DNA from: Shewanella salipaludis
GTDB lineage: Bacteria > Pseudomonadota > Gammaproteobacteria > Enterobacterales > Shewanellaceae
Assembly (NCBI RefSeq): GCF_012911865.1
Contig: NZ_JAAXYH010000019.1
Location: 1-55,674, forward strand
Direction: 5' to 3'
DNA: 55,674 bases
A program made the translations under genes and the position numbers. Below, one piece after another: positions 34,101 through 43,086 of the stretch (its first letter is position 1; each line of letters starts with the position of its first letter). A model generated the notes under the pieces. That model saw only the letters and a list, made by a program, of their open reading frames with translations. It was not told the DNA's origin and did no database searches.

Positions 34101-35614
34101 AGCTTCTCTCCGCCGAGCCAGAGTTTGCCATCGCTGGCGCGAAACAGGGTTCGCATCATGGGATGTGACTCTGAGCCGGCATCCTGCGGCAAGGGATAAT
34201 ACCCGGGCGCCGTTAGGCCTGGCTCCCAGAAAAATAAACCGCCAGAGGTGGCGAACCAGATTCGCCCCGGGATCTCTGGATCTTTGAGGGTGTTGAATAC
34301 CATCTTATGCTGCAATGACTCTGTGCCCTGCGCCCATTGGCCGAAACTCTGTGTTCGTAAGCTCTGTTTATCGACCACGAACAGGCCATTGGTCGTCGAC
34401 AAGAGCAGGCTGGCGGCATCCAAGCTGTCGATCTTGTAAATGCTGTCGTTAAGCTCCAGTCCCTCGGGGAACAGCAGCCTGGATGTCCCCGTCGCTCTAT
34501 CGGCCCGCACCAGGCCGGCATCCGTCCCCATCCAGACTATGTCACCTTCGGTAAACACCGACCAGATCATCTCGTTGGCAATCCTGTAACCGCCTTCACT
34601 GGTGAAGGTATCCAGCAGAAAATCAGGCTTATCTGCCACCAGGGCCAGACCATCACCCGAACCGCCAACCCACACCAGTCCGGATTTATCCACCAGAATA
34701 TCGTAAATATATTCGATATCTGCCTGTTGTTTCAGTTGTTGCTGATACTGCTCCAGCCTGTGAGTGTCGGGCGACCACTTCAACAAGCCGCTGCGGCTGG
34801 CAATCCAGAAGTTTCCTTTGGGATCTTCCGCCATCTTGGTCACGTAATAAGGGATTTCGGCAACGGGACTCATGCTGAGACTCGGCACATCGATACTGTA
34901 CAAGCCCTCACTGCTGCTCATCCAGATACGGCCGCGGGAATCCTTGAATAACCCCTTGATCTGCCCGGAGGCTTCACTCCAAGGCAATGAGCCTAAAACC
35001 AGCCCGCCGGCATCCCGCAACTCCACTTGCCTGGCCGTGGCCAGCAGCAGTCGGCCGTCGTCAAGCAGCAACAGCTGATGCCAGGGAAAGTCTTGATTCT
35101 GTGGTAACTGCAACCGGCTTTCGAGCACATTATCCCTATGGGAATAGGACAGCACGGCCCCCGAGCTCGTCAGCAACAACAGGCTGCCATCGGCCTGTTT
35201 GGCATAGTCTTCTATACCGCCGGCATGGTAATGGGGAAAGCGTGTGCCATCGCCAAAACGCTCGAATTCATTGGCCGCTATATCATAGAGGTAAATTTCT
35301 GATAGTGTGCTGACAAGTAAATGATCTTTATCAAGATTAATGACAAAATAAACGTATTCATCAACGATACGGGGATCGAGCGCTATCTTGTCAATTCGCC
35401 GCACCTTGGAGTTACTGACACGATATAAGCCCTGCTCGGTCGCCAGCCAGATAAAACCATGCTCATCGACGCTGATATCCTGGATACTCGCATTGGCCAA
35501 GCCCTCTTTGGCACTGAACACCCGCTGCACCAGATCTTTGGCCTTTACCGACTCAATGTTTACGGCAAAAAATAAAATACAGGCCAGAATTGCGTTAATT
35601 ATTTTTATTATCAT
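31139..35614 (-). CDS. Propeller-sensor, PAS-PAS-GGDEF-EAL signalling protein
   Basis: A 1491-residue membrane protein. A signal peptide (cleaved near residue 25) precedes a periplasmic two-component-regulator propeller of many blades (repeats of GFIWLATEQGLYR, GRIWMSSSEGLYS and LVWVGGSGDGL type), a Y_Y_Y domain (about 680-765) and one TM (about 770-792). Cytoplasmic domains are two PAS domains (about 805-930 and 940-1060), GGDEF (intact GGDEF near 1131) and EAL (MEALLRW near 1259, DDFGTGYSSLAYLRHF, AEGIETVEQ). All catalytic signatures look intact. Such propellers sense carbohydrates or other envelope ligands in hybrid systems; here the output is cyclic-di-GMP turnover. It is located upstream of lpdA on the same strand but separated by a terminator. 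Confidence 0.93.
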   Translation of the reverse strand: MIIKIINAILACILFFAVNIESVKAKDLVQRVFSAKEGLANASIQDISVDEHGFIWLATEQGLYRVSNSKVRRIDKIALDPRIVDEYVYFVINLDKDHLLVSTLSEIYLYDIAANEFERFGDGTRFPHYHAGGIEDYAKQADGSLLLLTSSGAVLSYSHRDNVLESRLQLPQNQDFPWHQLLLLDDGRLLLATARQVELRDAGGLVLGSLPWSEASGQIKGLFKDSRGRIWMSSSEGLYSIDVPSLSMSPVAEIPYYVTKMAEDPKGNFWIASRSGLLKWSPDTHRLEQYQQQLKQQADIEYIYDILVDKSGLVWVGGSGDGLALVADKPDFLLDTFTSEGGYRIANEMIWSVFTEGDIVWMGTDAGLVRADRATGTSRLLFPEGLELNDSIYKIDSLDAASLLLSTTNGLFVVDKQSLRTQSFGQWAQGTESLQHKMVFNTLKDPEIPGRIWFATSGGLFFWEPGLTAPGYYPLPQDAGSESHPMMRTLFRASDGKLWLGGEKLFGYLDAGKFHSRFDVFGAETHVPVVYQIDEVSPGVLWFGTAQTGLYEFKQQSGELTQLNRQWQVECPSVYFLQQTEDFRVVGCANGIVRQRKSDGKLAMFGEDDGFISDELNEDAVFYSAAGDLYLGTPDGLMLVDVAGLSNRIVDDSVFLESVSVYYDEQTEVALLPEKLSRVRPGASMISFQITSHDYLDANPMQLKYRLRRPGEPLGGNYLLLQGQAQINVSGLAAGNYTLELLSKKNGIWLSKPYSFSFAVAENWWQSRWFKGIWLLIATLVILASFVIRQRQVSAFKTMNLALLESDDRLRQSLKGSDSDLWEWRDGIFFMDNSSGVLGYLQQVSMGLDDIPIYPEDKERVLTQWRAMFSGESDRFEVEYRILRSDGESRWLRVSGRPVARYKDTGEVERVAGIYSDITQQRQLEDDVKLLAQAFENTSEGVLILDADEKIKVSNSAARRIINCATATLEGKHFSELMSATKEAQDDVATLLQESNSWTGERELLCGAQRGCPVWLNVSTMQGAHSKQHHYVVVFSDITERKRSEADLRRLANYDVLTGLPNRSLFSTRLAQAIDKARRTDEKLALLFLDLDRFKHVNDSYGHSMGDALLVEAANRLQSCMSDKHVLCRFGGDEFVLLVRDAGDLDRLNHLAERLLEQIVAPFKLFGREFYLSTSIGISIWPDDAVQPEALIKNADLAMYHAKDEGRGNFQYYSSERNAEALYHLRLEADLRKALEREEFELYYQPQIDVVNDDKLVGMEALLRWKHPKDGYIRPDVFIKVAEACGLIVDIDSWVLRQACLHGARWSKLYSEPFKLSVNISAIHFRQPDFIDGVKQVLHETQIPPRVLALEITEGVLMKELHVAKSHLKQLKVLGIDVAIDDFGTGYSSLAYLRHFEVNSLKIDRSFLIDIASNAADQAIVSSIIELARNLKLNVVAEGIETVEQLEQVFGRGCYVIQGYYFAKPMPLHEMDAYLGLLPCLSDTGTSLSLE

Positions 35615-35710
35615 ATTGTTAACAACTCACCCCGATGACGGCCAATGATGACACTGAAAGCCTTAAATACTTTCTTACATAAAAAACATGGTCAGTATAC
35701 AGTTAACCAA

Positions 35711-35738
35711 AGAAAAAGGCGCTCCTGAGAGCGCCTTT
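35711..35738 (-). terminator. lpdA terminator
   Basis: The stem GGCGCTC with GAGCGCC (extended by A-T pairs) and CTGA loop; on the minus strand it is followed by TTTTTCT. Confidence 0.88.
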
Positions 35739-35757
35739 GGCAAAAGTTACGGGCAGA

Positions 35758-37185
35758 TTACTTCTTCTTCGCCTTGGGATTTGGCAAGTCGGTAATGGAT
35801 CCTTCGTACATTTCCGCGGCCAGGCCGACCGACTCATGCAGCGTTGGATGAGCATGGATAGTCAGCGCGATATCTTCGGCATCACAACCCATCTCGATCG
35901 CCAGGCCGATTTCGCCAAGCAGCTCGCCACCGTTAACCCCGACTATGGCGCCACCTATGACTCTGTGAGTCTCTTTGTCGAAGATCAGCTTAGTCATGCC
36001 TTCGGCACAATCGGAAGCTATGGCACGGCCGCTGGCGGCCCATGGGAAAGTCGCAGTCTCGAAGGCGATGCCTTGCTCTTTGGCTTCTTTCTCGGTCAGA
36101 CCGACCCAAGCCACTTCAGGAGCCGTGTAGGCGATCGATGGGATCACCTTAGGATCGAAGTAATGCTTCATGCCGGCGATGACTTCGGCAGCCACATGGC
36201 CTTCATGCACGCCTTTGTGTGCCAACATAGGCTGACCCACGATATCACCGATGGCATAGATGTGTGGTACGTTGGTACGCAGCTGCTTATCTACGTTGAT
36301 GAAACCACGCTCGTCGACATTGACGCCGGCCTTGTCGGCATCCAGTGACTTGCCATTGGGCACACGGCCGATGGCAACCAATACCGCATCGTAACGCACG
36401 GCTTCGGTCGGCGCGCTCTTGCCTTCCATAGAGACATAGATGCCGTCTTCTTTGGCTTCAACCGCGGTCACCTTGGTTTCCAGCATCAGATTGAATTTCT
36501 TCTTGATCTGCTTGGTGAAGACGCGAACCACATCTTTATCGGCCGCAGGGATCACCTGATCCAGCATCTCGACTACGTCGATTTGGCTGCCCAGAGACGA
36601 GTAAACAGTGCCCATTTCCAGACCTATGATGCCGCCGCCCATGACCAGCAGCTTGCCGGGGACTTCTTTCAATTCCAGCGCATCGGTCGAATCCCAGATG
36701 CGTGGATCTTCATGGGGAATGAAGGGCAGCTTGATCGGACGCGAACCGGCGGCGATGATCGCCTGCTCGAACTGAACCTGAGTCACGGTGCCGTCTTCGG
36801 CAGTCACTTCCAGGCTGTTGGGGCCGGTGAACTTACCGAAGCCGTTAACGACTTTGACTTTACGCATCTTGGACATGCCGCCCAGACCGTTGGTCAGCTG
36901 ACCTATGACTTTTTCCTTGAAGCCGCGCAGCTTATCCAGATCTATCTTAGGCTCGCCGAATACCACACCGTGATCTGCCACTTCTTTGGCTTCTTCGATC
37001 ACTTTGGCAACGTGCAGTAAGGCCTTGGATGGGATACAACCCACGTTCAGACATACGCCACCCAAGGTGCTGAAACGTTCAACAATAATAGTTTCCAGAC
37101 CTAAATCTGCTGCGCGGAAAGCCGCAGAATAACCTGCAGGACCTGCACCCAATACCACTACCTGAGTTTTGATTTCGTTACTCAT
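35758..37185 (-). CDS. lpdA: Dihydrolipoyl dehydrogenase (E3)
   Basis: A 475-residue FAD flavoenzyme that reoxidises dihydrolipoyl groups of the pyruvate and 2-oxoglutarate dehydrogenase complexes with NAD+. FAD motif GAGPAGYSAAFRAADLG (about 13-29), redox disulphide in GGVCLNVGCIPSKAL, NAD motif MGGGIIGLEMGTVYSSLG, second FAD contact YAIGDIVGQPMLAHKG, and active-site base HAHPTLHESVG near the C-terminus. AGAGGA precedes the ATG. It follows aceF after a terminator, so it probably also has its own promoter in the 145-bp gap, as in E. coli. Confidence 0.97.
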   Translation of the reverse strand: MSNEIKTQVVVLGAGPAGYSAAFRAADLGLETIIVERFSTLGGVCLNVGCIPSKALLHVAKVIEEAKEVADHGVVFGEPKIDLDKLRGFKEKVIGQLTNGLGGMSKMRKVKVVNGFGKFTGPNSLEVTAEDGTVTQVQFEQAIIAAGSRPIKLPFIPHEDPRIWDSTDALELKEVPGKLLVMGGGIIGLEMGTVYSSLGSQIDVVEMLDQVIPAADKDVVRVFTKQIKKKFNLMLETKVTAVEAKEDGIYVSMEGKSAPTEAVRYDAVLVAIGRVPNGKSLDADKAGVNVDERGFINVDKQLRTNVPHIYAIGDIVGQPMLAHKGVHEGHVAAEVIAGMKHYFDPKVIPSIAYTAPEVAWVGLTEKEAKEQGIAFETATFPWAASGRAIASDCAEGMTKLIFDKETHRVIGGAIVGVNGGELLGEIGLAIEMGCDAEDIALTIHAHPTLHESVGLAAEMYEGSITDLPNPKAKKK

Positions 37186-37292
37186 GTTTTCCTCTAATTC
37201 TCGTTCTTTCCGTTGGAAGGGCTACCCAACCAACCGAATCATGCGCCAGCTCGTAAGGTGGGCGCATTTTAACCTTTGTTTGATACCAATCA

Positions 37293-37322
37293 CAACAAAA
37301 AGGCCGCTCATTATGAGCAGCC
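37293..37322 (-). terminator. Terminator between aceF and lpdA
   Basis: The stem GGCCGCTCA, loop TTA, TGAGCAGCC (one mismatch), followed on the minus strand by TTTTTGTTG. It separates aceEF transcription from lpdA, probably partially. Confidence 0.75.
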
Positions 37323-37329
37323 TTGGCTG

Positions 37330-39324
37330 TTATAAAATCAAAGTGCGAATATCGGACAAGATGCCGGACAGGGTCACGCTGAAGCGCGCCGCCATGGCAC
37401 CGTCGATCACCCGGTGATCGTATGACAAAGACAATGGCAACATCAGCTTAGGCTCGAAGTCCTTACCATTCCACTTGGGTTTGATTTCAGACTTGGACAC
37501 GCCGAGGATAGCCACATCAGGGTAGTTGACGATAGGCGTAAACGCGGTGCCACCTATGCCACCCAAACTTGAGATGGTGAAGCAGCTGCCCTGCATGTCG
37601 GCAGATTTCAGCTTGCCGTCACGGGCACGGACAGAGATATCCGCCAACTCGAGGGACAATTCTATGATGCCCTTCTTATCTACATCCCGTACCACAGGCA
37701 CCACCAGACCATTCGGCGTATCCACGGCCACGCCTATGTGGAAGTACTTCTTCTGGATCAGCGACTCGCCGTCGCTGCTCAGGCTGGAGTTGAACACGGG
37801 GAACTGCGCCAGCGTCTTGGCCACGGCCTTGAGCATGAACACCAGAGGGGTGATCTTGTAGTTAGCCTTCTTCTTGGCCGCAACCTCGTTCTGTTGCTTG
37901 CGGAAAGCTTCCATTTCCGTGATATCCGCTTCATCGAACTGAGTCACGTGAGGAATGGTTACCCAGTTGCGGTGCAGGTTAGGGCCGGAGATCTTCTGTA
38001 TGCGGCTCAATGGGATTTCTTCCACTTCACCGAACTTGCTGAAGTCCACCTTAGGCGCAGCTATCACCTGCAGGCCGCCATTGCCAGATGCCACAGAGGT
38101 GGCCGCCGTCGCCTTGGGACGTGACAGCTCATACTTCACATAGGCTTGCACGTCTTCTTTGAGAATACGTGCCTTGCGACCACTGCCTGTGACCTTGGTC
38201 AGGTCGACGCCAAACTCACGGGCCAGACGACGCACCGCGGGTGACGCATGTACCACACCCGTAGTCACAGGCGCAGCCGCGCTCGGATGGTGTGGCACGG
38301 GTGGCTTGCTTGGCGCCGAGGCAGACATAGGTGTCGCGGCCGGAGCCGGAGCCTGGGCAGCGGCCTGGGCGACAGGCGCCGGCGCTGCGGCCCCTTGAGT
38401 CACTGTCTCTATGGTGGCAATCAAGCTGCCCTGAGACACCTTGTCACCCACCTTGACCGTCAGAGACACTAATTTACCACCGAAGGGAGCCGGCACTTCC
38501 ATGGTGGCCTTGTCGGTTTCCAGGGTGATGAGACCCTGATCTGCGGCAATCTCGTCGCCGACGGCCACCAGCACTTCGATCACATCGACATCGCTGGCAT
38601 CGCCTATGTCCGGTACATGCACTTCCTTGACCGCCACGACATCGGCAACAGCCACAGGCGCGGCAACCGGAGTTACGGCCGCCGGGGCAACTGGCGCCGC
38701 CTGCGCTTGTGCCGCAGGCGCTTGTACCACAGGTGCTTGGGCGGCGCCCACTTCCAGCATGATCACCAGTGAGCCCTGGGACACCTTGTCACCGACAGCC
38801 ACTTTCACTTCTTTAACCACACCGGCTTGCGGCGAGGGCACATCCATGGTCGCCTTGTCGGTTTCCAGGGTAATGAGGCCGGCATCTGCTTCTATGCTGT
38901 CGCCAACAGACACCAGCACTTCGATGACTTCCACATCTGTGTCGCCACCTATGTCAGGCACTGCAACTTCGATGAGCCGAGTGCCAGTGTTTGCCGCGGC
39001 CGCAGGCGCAGCAACCGGCTCGGCTTGCACCGGCGCAGCAGCCGCAGCCTGTGGCACCTGTGCTTCGGCGGCCGGTGCGGCCGCTCCCGCGGCCTGCATC
39101 ATGGCGATCAGTGTCCCTTCGGATACCTTGTCACCCACTGCCACTTTCAGCTCGGTCAGCACACCGGCGAAAGGCGCAGGAATATCCATGGTCGCCTTGT
39201 CGCTCTCTACCGTGATGATGGATTCTTCCGCCGCCAGGGTATCGCCCACGGCAGCACAGATCTCAATGACCTGAACTTCATCGCCACCGATATCAGGAAC
39301 CAAAACTTCTTTTAAATCAGCCAT
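37330..39324 (-). CDS. aceF: Pyruvate dehydrogenase complex E2, dihydrolipoyl acetyltransferase
   Basis: A 664-residue core subunit that passes acetyl groups from lipoate to CoA. Three tandem lipoyl domains (about 5-75, 115-190, 235-305), each with the lipoylated lysine in ETDKATM or ESDKATM, are joined by Ala/Pro-rich flexible linkers. A peripheral-subunit-binding domain follows (about 360-395, ASPAVRRLAREFGVDL). The catalytic domain ends with SYDHRVIDGAMAARF, containing the active-site histidine motif. The architecture matches E. coli AceF (630, also three lipoyl domains), with longer linkers. It lies 11 bp after aceE, so they are co-transcribed and probably coupled. Confidence 0.97.
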   Translation of the reverse strand: MADLKEVLVPDIGGDEVQVIEICAAVGDTLAAEESIITVESDKATMDIPAPFAGVLTELKVAVGDKVSEGTLIAMMQAAGAAAPAAEAQVPQAAAAAPVQAEPVAAPAAAANTGTRLIEVAVPDIGGDTDVEVIEVLVSVGDSIEADAGLITLETDKATMDVPSPQAGVVKEVKVAVGDKVSQGSLVIMLEVGAAQAPVVQAPAAQAQAAPVAPAAVTPVAAPVAVADVVAVKEVHVPDIGDASDVDVIEVLVAVGDEIAADQGLITLETDKATMEVPAPFGGKLVSLTVKVGDKVSQGSLIATIETVTQGAAAPAPVAQAAAQAPAPAATPMSASAPSKPPVPHHPSAAAPVTTGVVHASPAVRRLAREFGVDLTKVTGSGRKARILKEDVQAYVKYELSRPKATAATSVASGNGGLQVIAAPKVDFSKFGEVEEIPLSRIQKISGPNLHRNWVTIPHVTQFDEADITEMEAFRKQQNEVAAKKKANYKITPLVFMLKAVAKTLAQFPVFNSSLSSDGESLIQKKYFHIGVAVDTPNGLVVPVVRDVDKKGIIELSLELADISVRARDGKLKSADMQGSCFTISSLGGIGGTAFTPIVNYPDVAILGVSKSEIKPKWNGKDFEPKLMLPLSLSYDHRVIDGAMAARFSVTLSGILSDIRTLIL

Positions 39325-39335
39325 TGGCTATCCCC

Positions 39336-42002
39336 TTATGCAAACTGTGGGTTGATCTTGTCGGCATCGATACCATAATCACTTATGGTCTTGGCCAACA
39401 CTTCGACAGACAACTCGTTACGGTCAACCAATGCCTTCAGGGAGGCGATGACGATAAACTTGGCGTCCACTTCGAAGTGGTGACGCAAGTTCGCCCGGCT
39501 GTCGCTGCGACCGAAACCATCGGTACCCAACACCTTGTAATCTGTTGGCATGTAAGCACGCAATTGCTCACCGTAGATCTTCATGTAATCGGTCGCGACA
39601 ATGGCGGGTGCATCGGCGGCAATCACTTGACTGATATAGGCTTGCTTAGGCGTTTCGGCAGGATGCAGCATGTTCCAGCGCTCTACGGCCTGACCGTCAC
39701 GGGTCAGCTCGTTGAAACTGGTGACACTGAACACATCGGCGGTGATGTCGAAATCCTTCGCCAGTATGTTGGCCGCCTTGCGCACTTCTTCGAGGATAGT
39801 GCCGCAACCCATCAGCTGTACCTTGGCCTTGCCTTTGGCTGCCAGAGTTTCCAGCTTGTAGATCCCTTTGACTATGCCTTCTTCGGCGCCTTGTGGCATC
39901 TCAGGCTGAACATAGTTTTCATTCATGGTCGTCAGGTAGTAGAAGATGTCTTCCTGGTTGTCGCCATACATGCGGCGAATACCGTCCTGCACCACTACGG
40001 CAATTTCGTAACCATAGGTAGGATCGTAAGAAATACAGTTGGGGATGGTATTGGCCAATACATGGCTGTGACCATCCTGATGCTGCAGGCCTTCACCGTT
40101 CAGGGTAGTACGGCCAGAAGTGCCACCGACCAGGAAGCCACGGGCACGCATGTCACCCGCCGCCCATGCCATGTCGCCGATGCGCTGGAAACCGAACATA
40201 GAGTAGTAGATGTAGAAAGGGATCATAGGCGTGTCGTTGACCGAGTAGCTGGTCGCGGCCGATACCCATGAAGACATGGCGCCGAGCTCGTTGATGCCTT
40301 CCTGCAATACCTGGCCAGACTTATCTTCACGGTAGTAAGCCACCTGATCCGAGTCTTGGGGGACGTATTTTTGGCCTTCGTGAGCATAGATACCCACCTG
40401 ACGGAACAGGCCTTCCATACCGAAGGTACGGGCCTCGTCTGGGATGATGGGCACTATCTTCTTGCCTATCTGCTTGTCTTTCAGCAAGGCTGTCAGCACC
40501 CGCACGAACGCCATGGTAGAAGAGATCTCACGGCCATTGGAGCCCTTGAGGATCGCATCGAAGATCTTCAGTGACGGCACCTGGATCTCTTCGGAGAACT
40601 TCTCGCGGCGCTGCGGCAGGCTGCCATGCAGGGCGGCGCGGCGGCTCATCAGGTATTTCACTTCTTCCGAATCTGGACCCGGGTGGTAGAAAGGCATCTC
40701 TTCCAGCTGATCATCCGGGATGGGGATGTTGAAGCGATCGCGGAAGTAACGTACGGATTCTGCACCCATCTTCTTCACGTTATGGGCAATGTTCTTGCCT
40801 TCGCCGGCATCGCCCAGGCCGTAGCCCTTGACTGTCTTGGCCAGGATGACGGTTGGACGGCCCTTGGTCTTCTTGGCGTGCTCCAGCGCGGCGTAGATCT
40901 TGACAGGATCGTGACCACCACGGTTCAGGCGCCAGATGTCATCGTCGGACATGTTGGCCACCATCTCGGCAGTCTCGGGGTACTTGCCGAAGAAGTGCTC
41001 ACGGGTGTAAGCGCCACCCTTGGCCTTGCAGTTCTGGTATTCGCCGTCGACGGTTTCTTCCATCAACTGCAGCAGCTTGCCGCTGGTGTCACGGGCCAAT
41101 AATGGATCCCAGTAACGGCCCCAGATGACCTTGACCACTTCCCAGCCTGCGCCGCGGAATTCGCCTTCCAGTTCCTGGATGATCTTGCCGTTACCGCGTA
41201 CCGGGCCGTCGAGGCGCTGCAGGTTACAGTTGACTATGAATACCAGGTTATCCAGTTCTTCACGGGCCGCCAGGCCTATGGCACCCAGGGCTTCCGGCTC
41301 GTCACACTCGCCGTCACCCAGGAAACAGTAAACCGTTTGCTCGGAGCAATCTTTCAGGCCGCGGTCGGTCAGGTATTTGAGGAAGCGCGCCTGGTAGATG
41401 GCCTGGATAGGACCCAGGCCCATGGACACTGTCGGGAACTGCCAGTAATCCGGCATCAGCTTGGGATGCGGGTAAGAAGACAAGCCCTTGCCATCCACTT
41501 CCTGACGGAAGTTGGCCAGTTGATCTTCGCTCAGGCGGCCTTCGAGGAAGGAGCGGGCGTAGATGCCGGGGGCGATATGGCCCTGGAAATACACAAGATC
41601 ACCACCGTCTTTCTCATTCGGTGCACGGAAGAAGTGGTTGAAACACACGTCATAGATAGTCGCGCTGGAGGCGAAACTCGAGATATGACCACCCAGCTCC
41701 AGATCTTTCTTAGAACCACGCAGTACCATGGCCAGGGCATTCCAGCGGATGATGGCGCGAATGCGACGTTCCATCTCCTGGTTGCCCGGCATTTGTGGCT
41801 CCTGACCCGCAGGAATAGTGTTCAGGTAGGCGGTCGTCGCATTGTAAGGCAAGTGAGTGCCGTTGCGACGAGCCTTATCGATCAACTTTTCCAACAGGAA
41901 ATGGGCGCGCTCGGGACCTTCTTGTTCCAACACGGCCTGCAGGGCATCGACCCATTCCTGGGTCTCTGACGGATCTAAATCTTGTAGCATATCTTCAGAC
42001 AT
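39336..42002 (-). CDS. aceE: Pyruvate dehydrogenase E1 component, homodimeric type
   Basis: An 888-residue thiamine-diphosphate enzyme that decarboxylates pyruvate and acetylates the E2 lipoyl groups. Seen: N-terminal E2-binding segment, then GHISSFASSATIYDVCFNHFF with a catalytic-region histidine, the ThDP/Mg signature GDGECDEPEALG followed by NCNLQRLDGPVRGN, the inner-loop region GAYTREHFFGKYPE, and the conserved C-terminal ADYMKIYGEQLRAYMP and LGTDGFGRSDSR. Length is essentially that of E. coli AceE (887). It follows pdhR by 75 bp and precedes aceF on the minus strand, and is expected to be repressed by PdhR until pyruvate accumulates. Confidence 0.97.
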   Translation of the reverse strand: MSEDMLQDLDPSETQEWVDALQAVLEQEGPERAHFLLEKLIDKARRNGTHLPYNATTAYLNTIPAGQEPQMPGNQEMERRIRAIIRWNALAMVLRGSKKDLELGGHISSFASSATIYDVCFNHFFRAPNEKDGGDLVYFQGHIAPGIYARSFLEGRLSEDQLANFRQEVDGKGLSSYPHPKLMPDYWQFPTVSMGLGPIQAIYQARFLKYLTDRGLKDCSEQTVYCFLGDGECDEPEALGAIGLAAREELDNLVFIVNCNLQRLDGPVRGNGKIIQELEGEFRGAGWEVVKVIWGRYWDPLLARDTSGKLLQLMEETVDGEYQNCKAKGGAYTREHFFGKYPETAEMVANMSDDDIWRLNRGGHDPVKIYAALEHAKKTKGRPTVILAKTVKGYGLGDAGEGKNIAHNVKKMGAESVRYFRDRFNIPIPDDQLEEMPFYHPGPDSEEVKYLMSRRAALHGSLPQRREKFSEEIQVPSLKIFDAILKGSNGREISSTMAFVRVLTALLKDKQIGKKIVPIIPDEARTFGMEGLFRQVGIYAHEGQKYVPQDSDQVAYYREDKSGQVLQEGINELGAMSSWVSAATSYSVNDTPMIPFYIYYSMFGFQRIGDMAWAAGDMRARGFLVGGTSGRTTLNGEGLQHQDGHSHVLANTIPNCISYDPTYGYEIAVVVQDGIRRMYGDNQEDIFYYLTTMNENYVQPEMPQGAEEGIVKGIYKLETLAAKGKAKVQLMGCGTILEEVRKAANILAKDFDITADVFSVTSFNELTRDGQAVERWNMLHPAETPKQAYISQVIAADAPAIVATDYMKIYGEQLRAYMPTDYKVLGTDGFGRSDSRANLRHHFEVDAKFIVIASLKALVDRNELSVEVLAKTISDYGIDADKINPQFA

Positions 42003-42077
42003 GACGCTGTCCTTCTCTATATACAGATAATAATAGGTTTACGGTATTCACCCCTGCAGCCTGCGCCGCCAGTGGTA

Positions 42078-42830
42078 TCAAATGCCGCTCTTTAAACGGC
42101 GCAGGCTACGCTGCAACCGGCTATCTTCTTTGCGCACAGACAACATCACTTCCTCTATGTAGCTCAAGTGCTCATTGGAGGCTTCTCTGGCGGCTTCGGG
42201 ATCACGGCGAACTATGGCGGCGAGCAAGGCTCGCCTATGCTCGTTGGCCATGGTGGAAGCTTCTTCGCGACGGCTAAGAAGCTCCAGGTTCTGTGCCACA
42301 TTTTGATGCAGCACAGGGGCTAAACTCAGAACCAGATGCAGCATGGCCACATTGTGTGAGGCCTCGGCCACGGCGCGATAGAAACGCACAATGGCAGCTG
42401 CCTGTGCCTCTACCCCTTCGGCGGCTTCGACTTCGAGGATCATGCGTTTGATGTTCTGCATGTCGGCATCTGTGCCACGCAGTGCGGCAAAATAGGCCAT
42501 CATGCCCTCGGTCGCATGACGAAACTCCAGCAAGTCGTATTGACTCTCGGGATCGCTGTTCATCAGTTCGACTATGGGATCGGCAAGACTCTGCCAGAGC
42601 TGTTGCTTGACATAAGTGCCGCCACCCTGGCGACGCATCAACAAGCCTTTCGCCTCGAGTTTCTGTATCGCTTCACGCAAGGAAGGACGCGACACTTCAA
42701 ACTGGATCGCCAGCTCGCGTTCGGGCGGTAACTTCTGACCGGGCTGCAAGCTGCCCTCGAGGATCATCTGCTCCAATTGCGCCATGATCACATCAGAAAT
42801 TTTCGGCTGGTTAATTTTACTGTAAGCCAT
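42078..42830 (-). CDS. pdhR: GntR/FadR-family pyruvate-responsive repressor
   Basis: A 250-residue regulator: winged helix at about 8-75 (QLEQMILEGSLQPGQKLPPERELAIQFEVSRPSLREAIQKL, key Arg and Ser contacts in RPSLREA) and the helical FCD ligand-binding domain (about 95-230). GAGGGA precedes the ATG. It heads the pdhR-aceEF operon, and a perfect copy of the PdhR operator lies 22 bp upstream of the start, which supports both the name and autoregulation. In E. coli PdhR releases DNA on binding pyruvate; the same is inferred here. Confidence 0.94.
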   Translation of the reverse strand: MAYSKINQPKISDVIMAQLEQMILEGSLQPGQKLPPERELAIQFEVSRPSLREAIQKLEAKGLLMRRQGGGTYVKQQLWQSLADPIVELMNSDPESQYDLLEFRHATEGMMAYFAALRGTDADMQNIKRMILEVEAAEGVEAQAAAIVRFYRAVAEASHNVAMLHLVLSLAPVLHQNVAQNLELLSRREEASTMANEHRRALLAAIVRRDPEAAREASNEHLSYIEEVMLSVRKEDSRLQRSLRRLKSGI

Positions 42831-42852
42831 CGAGTCCCTCGGCTTAATTGTA

Positions 42853-42869
42853 AATTGGTCTTACCAATT
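42853..42869 (-). promoter_or_regulatory. PdhR operator
   Basis: A 17-bp near-perfect palindrome that reads AATTGGTAAGACCAATT on the minus strand, the exact E. coli PdhR consensus (ATTGGTnnnACCAAT). It overlaps the end of the -10 box and lies just downstream of it, where a bound repressor would block initiation. Confidence 0.93.
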
Positions 42870-42894
42870 ATATGAGTGGACGCACTTTATCAAA
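42867..42894 (-). promoter_or_regulatory. pdhR-aceEF promoter
   Basis: On the minus strand, TTTGAT (42894-42889) and TATAAT (42872-42867) are 16 bp apart; the -10 box abuts the PdhR operator. Confidence 0.65.
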
Positions 42895-43086
42895 TCAGAC
42901 TTTTGATGTCCAGCCACGGCATGTGCTCAAACTGAGTGAGCATAGCTGAAAAATAACGCCATGGGGTCAGACCATTTGACATGGAGAGCCAAGAGCCGGC
43001 GCCGATGAGGCGGCTGCCACTGCAGTTCCCGGGTTCGCCGCTGGCCCATAGCTGCTTGAGAAATGCTGGGCAGCGGGGCCGTCCTA

